Shown piece after piece: positions 60,848-64,000 of a stretch of DNA of 64,000 bases. The notes under the pieces are model-generated. The model made no database searches and was not told the origin of the DNA. It was given only the letters and a program-made list of their open reading frames with translations. The stretch's first letter is position 1, and each line of letters begins with the position of its first letter. Source of the stretch: an uncultured Collinsella sp. (lineage in GTDB: Bacteria > Actinomycetota > Coriobacteriia > Coriobacteriales > Coriobacteriaceae); the NCBI GenBank assembly GCA_934650975.1, contig CAKUFW010000002.1:1-64000 (forward strand), in the 5' to 3' direction. The translations under genes were made by a program, and so were the position numbers.

Positions 60848-62356
60848 ATGGAACATAACGACCATACGACCCCCGCCCGTCTCGCGGGCCTAGGACGCAA
60901 GCTGGCAGGAGCCGGTTTTTTGGTCCCCTCAATCGCGCTGGGCGCCACCGTCGCGCTGAGCGTATCGCAATATGTGCCGGCAACCTATGCCGCCAAGACC
61001 ACGCCGGTCTCCCAGGCCGGTGCAGCCGAACTCAAGCAGGTCGATACCTCACAGGTCGAAAAACAGTCGGGGGAGCCCGCGAGCGGGGTTTCGCTCAACG
61101 CATCCGACTACGGTATCGATGCCGCCAACCTCAAAGACGGCGTCTACACCGGTTCGGGCAGCGGCTTTAGCGGTACCATCACCGTGCAGGTCACCGTTGC
61201 GGGCGGCAAAATCACCGCTATCCAAATCGTCTCGTCGAGCGACGATGCCGCCTACCTCAACCGGGCGCAGGCCGTGATTCCATCCGTCATCGCGGCACAA
61301 TCCACCTCCGTCGATACCGTCTCGGGTGCCACGTACTCCTCCAAGGGTATCCTCATGGCCATCCACAACGCGCTCGTCCAGGCGACGGGCGGGCTGGCAC
61401 AGGCCGTCGCGCCCGCAGCAAGCAGTGGCACCTCGAGCTCAAAGCCGCACACCACCATTACCACCGTTACGCCTACCAACGGTTACGCCGATGGCGTCTA
61501 CCTGGGCGAGGGCGAGGGCTATGAGGGCCCCATGACGGTGCGCGTCACCGTCTTTGGCGGCAAGGTCACTTCCATCGAGCTGGTAAGCAGCATGGATGAC
61601 GAGCCCTACTTTGGTCGCGCGTGGGCAACCGTTCCCGGTCGCATCATTGCGGCGCAGACCACTTCGGTCGATGCGGTGAGCGGCGCCACCTATTCGAGCG
61701 AGGGCATTCGCGACGCCGTCAACAATGCGCTCAAAAAGGCAGCCGAAGCCGCCGGCATCACCCCGGTTCCAAAACCCGAGCCAACGCCTGAGCCCGACCC
61801 CAACCCGGCGCCCGACCCCGACACCTCGACGACATACGAAGACGGCGATTACACCGCCTATGCCCTATGTCAAAACGAAGAGGACGAGGATGCGTTTACG
61901 CCGTACTATGTGGCGCTCACCGTCCATATCGAAAACGGTACACCGACTGACATAACCGATGTCTACGGATCCTCGGCCGGCGAGTCCGATGACCCCACGC
62001 TCGACCCCTTCGACGAGGCCAATGAAACGTACCTGGACTACGCCGCCTATGGCCGCACGTTGCGCGGAACGCTCTATACGGGCGTGATTTCCCAGCTCAT
62101 CGAAGGCAAAAAGCAGCCATCTCAGGTCGATGTGGTCTCGCGGTCCACATATTCGTCCCGTGCTATCGCTAAGGCGTATGCCTGCGCGCTCGAGAAGGCT
62201 CACGCGGCATACGAAAAAGCCCACGGCACCGGCGAGGATAACGGCAGCGATAATAACGGGGGCGCAAACGGCGTCACGGACGCCGATGTCACTGCTGATG
62301 CCACGGCATCCAGCAAAGACAGCACCGCGTCCGCCGGGGTGAACGCCCATGCCTAA
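60848..62356 (+). CDS. Membrane-tethered protein with three FMN-binding-like domains
   Basis: A 502-residue protein. The N-terminal hydrophobic segment (~20-45) is a signal or anchor. Domain 1 is residues ~95-180 with flavinylation motif SGATYSS (Thr162). Domain 2 is ~212-300 with SGATYSS (Thr281). Domain 3 is ~330-455 with the changed motif SRSTYSS, so FMN attachment there is doubtful. A Pro/Glu/Asp spacer separates domains 2 and 3. FMN is expected to be linked to Thr by an ApbE-type transferase. AAGGAG lies 10 bases before the ATG. It overlaps the next gene by 8 bp. Confidence 0.88.
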   Translation: MEHNDHTTPARLAGLGRKLAGAGFLVPSIALGATVALSVSQYVPATYAAKTTPVSQAGAAELKQVDTSQVEKQSGEPASGVSLNASDYGIDAANLKDGVYTGSGSGFSGTITVQVTVAGGKITAIQIVSSSDDAAYLNRAQAVIPSVIAAQSTSVDTVSGATYSSKGILMAIHNALVQATGGLAQAVAPAASSGTSSSKPHTTITTVTPTNGYADGVYLGEGEGYEGPMTVRVTVFGGKVTSIELVSSMDDEPYFGRAWATVPGRIIAAQTTSVDAVSGATYSSEGIRDAVNNALKKAAEAAGITPVPKPEPTPEPDPNPAPDPDTSTTYEDGDYTAYALCQNEEDEDAFTPYYVALTVHIENGTPTDITDVYGSSAGESDDPTLDPFDEANETYLDYAAYGRTLRGTLYTGVISQLIEGKKQPSQVDVVSRSTYSSRAIAKAYACALEKAHAAYEKAHGTGEDNGSDNNGGANGVTDADVTADATASSKDSTASAGVNAHA

Positions 62357-62825
62357 TCCCTTTATCGTCGCCGGACACGCCATCGCGCGCAACCATATCT
62401 TTATCATCAAAGCCCTCAACGTCTGCATTGTCGCAGGTGTCGTGCTGGGCTTTAACACCTGGGCCGTACAGGTCGCCCAAGCCGATGCCGCCGCCAAACA
62501 GCAAGCTCAGGCCGCCGCACGCAGCGGCGGGCGCGGTCCCCATGCCACCGATGGCACATTTACCGGTTCGGCCCAGGGCTATGGCGGCACCGTGACCACG
62601 CAGGTCACCATCGACAACGGCTACATCGCATCCGTCGAGGTCATCGACCACGCCGGTGAGACGCCTGCGTACTTCTCGCAGGCAGAACGCCTTTGCGACG
62701 ACATCGTCGACGCCCAGACCACGTCCGTCGACACCGTCTCGGGCGCCACGTTCTCATCTGCCGGTATCCTCAACGGCGCCACGCAGGCGCTCGAGGCGTC
62801 GAATGCCGGCGAAGGGGGCGAGTAG
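62349..62825 (+). CDS. Small membrane-anchored FMN-binding protein
   Basis: A 158-residue protein: membrane segment at ~18-40, short linker, then one FMN-binding domain (~67-150) with SGATFSS (Thr134 as probable FMN site). It overlaps the upstream FMN gene by 8 bp and is followed one base later by the polyferredoxin gene. The layout matches RnfG/NqrC-like or PplA-like single-domain carriers and suggests that it takes electrons from the membrane partner next door. Confidence 0.9.
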   Translation: MPNPFIVAGHAIARNHIFIIKALNVCIVAGVVLGFNTWAVQVAQADAAAKQQAQAAARSGGRGPHATDGTFTGSAQGYGGTVTTQVTIDNGYIASVEVIDHAGETPAYFSQAERLCDDIVDAQTTSVDTVSGATFSSAGILNGATQALEASNAGEGGE

Positions 62826-62826
62826 C

Positions 62827-63822
62827 ATGGCCATCAATTCCAATGTCGGGGGGCCCAAAGCCACCAAGTATGCCAACAACAGGCAGGGCGGCGCACGCAA
62901 GAAGATCGCCGATACCCTGCAGATTATCCGTGCTCCCAAAAATGCAGGTCAAAAGCGCCGTCGCGTCGAGCTTATCCATAATGGGCTACGACGAATCTGC
63001 CAGTTGTCGTTCTTTTTAGCCTTCCCCGCCATCTTTAGCGCAAGCTTTAACGGTATTAAGTACGTCTTTTCGCAGCTCGGCGGCCAGCAGCCCATCGAGC
63101 TCACCGGCTTTGTCGCACTGCTCTTGGCTATCCTCGCATTTACCTGCGTGTTCGGACGCTTCTTTTGCGGCTACGCCTGTGCCTTCGGCACGCTCGGCGA
63201 TGCCGTGTTTGCACTCGCCGCGCCCCTGCGTCGAGCCCTCAAGCTCGAGGGACATAAGCCTTACCGCATGCCCGCCGGAGCGCAAAGTGCCTTGCAGCTC
63301 ATCAAGTTTTTTGTTCTGGCAGCCATCTGCATCCTGAGCTTTATGGGCATTTGGTCGCAGGTCGCAGGCCTGAGCCCCTGGGTCGCCTTTGCGGCCATCG
63401 ACGCCCGCAATCTCGACGGCATCGCCGCCGGGGCCTTTATCGCCCTTGTCCTCGTCATGCTCGGCATGGCCCTGGTCGAGCGCTTCTTTTGCCAGTTTCT
63501 CTGCCCGCTGGGCGCAATCTTTTCGCTGCAGCCGGTACTTCCCATCTCGCAGTTCAACCGCGACCGCACGCGTTGCGCCAAGCGCTGCAACCGCTGCCAA
63601 GATCGGTGCCCGGTTCGCATCCACCCCGACCGCAACGACCTCAAGGCCGGCGAATGCATCGCCTGCGGACGCTGCGCCGACGGCTGCCCCATGGCAAACG
63701 TCACGCTCCTGCGCATCGAGCGGGACATGGGCGACGAACCGCGCAACCTATGCGGCAATGGCATCGCCGCCGTACTCATAAAGGCCGCAATACTTGCGGC
63801 CATTTGTCTGTGCCTGCTCTAA
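62827..63822 (+). CDS. NapH/NosR-like membrane polyferredoxin
   Basis: A 331-residue inner membrane protein with about five membrane segments. It has two CxxxCP-type motifs in 4Fe-4S_5-like segments (RFFCGYACAFGTLGDAV and RFFCQFLCPLGAIFSL). At the C-terminus are two [4Fe-4S] ferredoxin motifs (CNRCQDRCPV and CIACGRCADGCPM). It resembles NapH/NosR-type electron-transfer proteins that oxidise a membrane donor and pass electrons outward. GGGGGCGAG precedes the ATG one base after the upstream stop. It joins the cluster to the membrane. Confidence 0.9.
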   Translation: MAINSNVGGPKATKYANNRQGGARKKIADTLQIIRAPKNAGQKRRRVELIHNGLRRICQLSFFLAFPAIFSASFNGIKYVFSQLGGQQPIELTGFVALLLAILAFTCVFGRFFCGYACAFGTLGDAVFALAAPLRRALKLEGHKPYRMPAGAQSALQLIKFFVLAAICILSFMGIWSQVAGLSPWVAFAAIDARNLDGIAAGAFIALVLVMLGMALVERFFCQFLCPLGAIFSLQPVLPISQFNRDRTRCAKRCNRCQDRCPVRIHPDRNDLKAGECIACGRCADGCPMANVTLLRIERDMGDEPRNLCGNGIAAVLIKAAILAAICLCLL

Positions 63823-63847
63823 CTTAAACGACCAAGAACGGAAGCCC

Positions 63848-64000
63848 ATGCCAAACATTGTCGACTACAACCATCCCACTTGCTCGCGCCGCGCCTTCTT
63901 GGGCCTCGCTGGCGCCGGACTGCTATCGGCAGCCGCATCGCTTGGCCTTGCCGGCTGTGGCCCTCAAAACGCAAAGGCATCGGCTGACTCCAGTGCCAAG
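63848..64000 (+). CDS. Tat-type lipoprotein, N-terminus only (cut by window edge)
   Basis: Only 51 residues lie in the window. They contain a twin-arginine signal SRRAFLGLAGAGLLSAAASL and a lipobox LAGC, so the protein is exported folded and then lipid-anchored. Its place behind FMN-binding genes and a polyferredoxin makes an ApbE-type FMN transferase the most likely product. This is a guess from context and no catalytic residue is visible. GGAAG precedes the ATG. Confidence 0.75.
   Translation, partial: MPNIVDYNHPTCSRRAFLGLAGAGLLSAAASLGLAGCGPQNAKASADSSAK

Overview
The window is about 60% GC, gene-dense and ordinary in codon use. It looks like a Coriobacteriia chromosome, most likely Collinsella or a close relative. 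The reasons are the mix of actinobacterial genes (methionine aminopeptidase with a SEC-C zinc motif, AmaP/DUF2273/Asp23 set, DUF6020-like membrane protein), anaerobic gut-type metabolism (2-hydroxyacyl-CoA dehydratase activase, iron alcohol dehydrogenase, FMN-carrying surface proteins), LPxTG anchoring, and numerous short hairpin repeats of a kind I associate with these genomes. The genus is inferred from recall, not from a search. I saw no rRNA, tRNA, CRISPR array, prophage or insertion sequence.

Layout. 1-1.9 kb: groEL (cut by the window edge) and groES. 2-5.5 kb: a 199-bp foldback element, an amidohydrolase and an M20 amidohydrolase. 5.6-9.5 kb: zinc-ribbon membrane proteins, a DUF2752 protein and a YitT-family protein. 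9.6-12.1 kb: the envelope-stress set amaP-DUF2273-asp23 and a YebC regulator. 12.3-17.5 kb: DUF6020-like protein, lgt, NifU-like scaffold, dCMP deaminase, coaX. 17.6-20.7 kb: OPT transporter and DUF389 protein. 21-23.3 kb: AAC(3)-like acetyltransferase and 3-hydroxyacyl-CoA dehydrogenase. 23.7-29.3 kb: a 1,596-residue dehydratase activase controlled by a TetR regulator. 29.5-33.1 kb: a 41-residue toxin-like peptide with a LexA-type box, a HAD phosphatase, and a TetR/MFS pair with matching operators. 33.2-36.8 kb: glnK-amt, a CmpB-family membrane protein and an HD protein. 37-40.3 kb: dxs-like gene, a three-unit palindrome array, iron alcohol dehydrogenase. 40.5-44.9 kb: polar amino acid ABC transporter plus a gamma-glutamyl hydrolase. 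44.9-48.4 kb: a lower-GC ABC export cassette with an XRE/DUF2975 pair. 48.5-51 kb: an HPt protein and a GGDEF-like/REC/HD-GYP protein. 51-56.5 kb: hydrolase, radical SAM protein, map, 2-hydroxyacid dehydrogenase, M18 peptidase. 56.8-64 kb: a run of FMN-binding surface proteins with a NapH-like membrane ferredoxin and the start of a Tat lipoprotein.

The most coherent system is the last one. It encodes a sortase-anchored FMN-binding protein, a membrane-tethered protein with three FMN-binding-like domains, a small membrane FMN protein and a polyferredoxin. Together these suggest an electron route from the membrane to the cell surface. The other striking signal is a family of short hairpins with different stems but a shared CTGTCCC-like core. 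All read the same way along the + strand, and several sit exactly against stop codons. The toxin-like peptide behind an SOS-type box and the 55-bp palindrome array are also worth attention.
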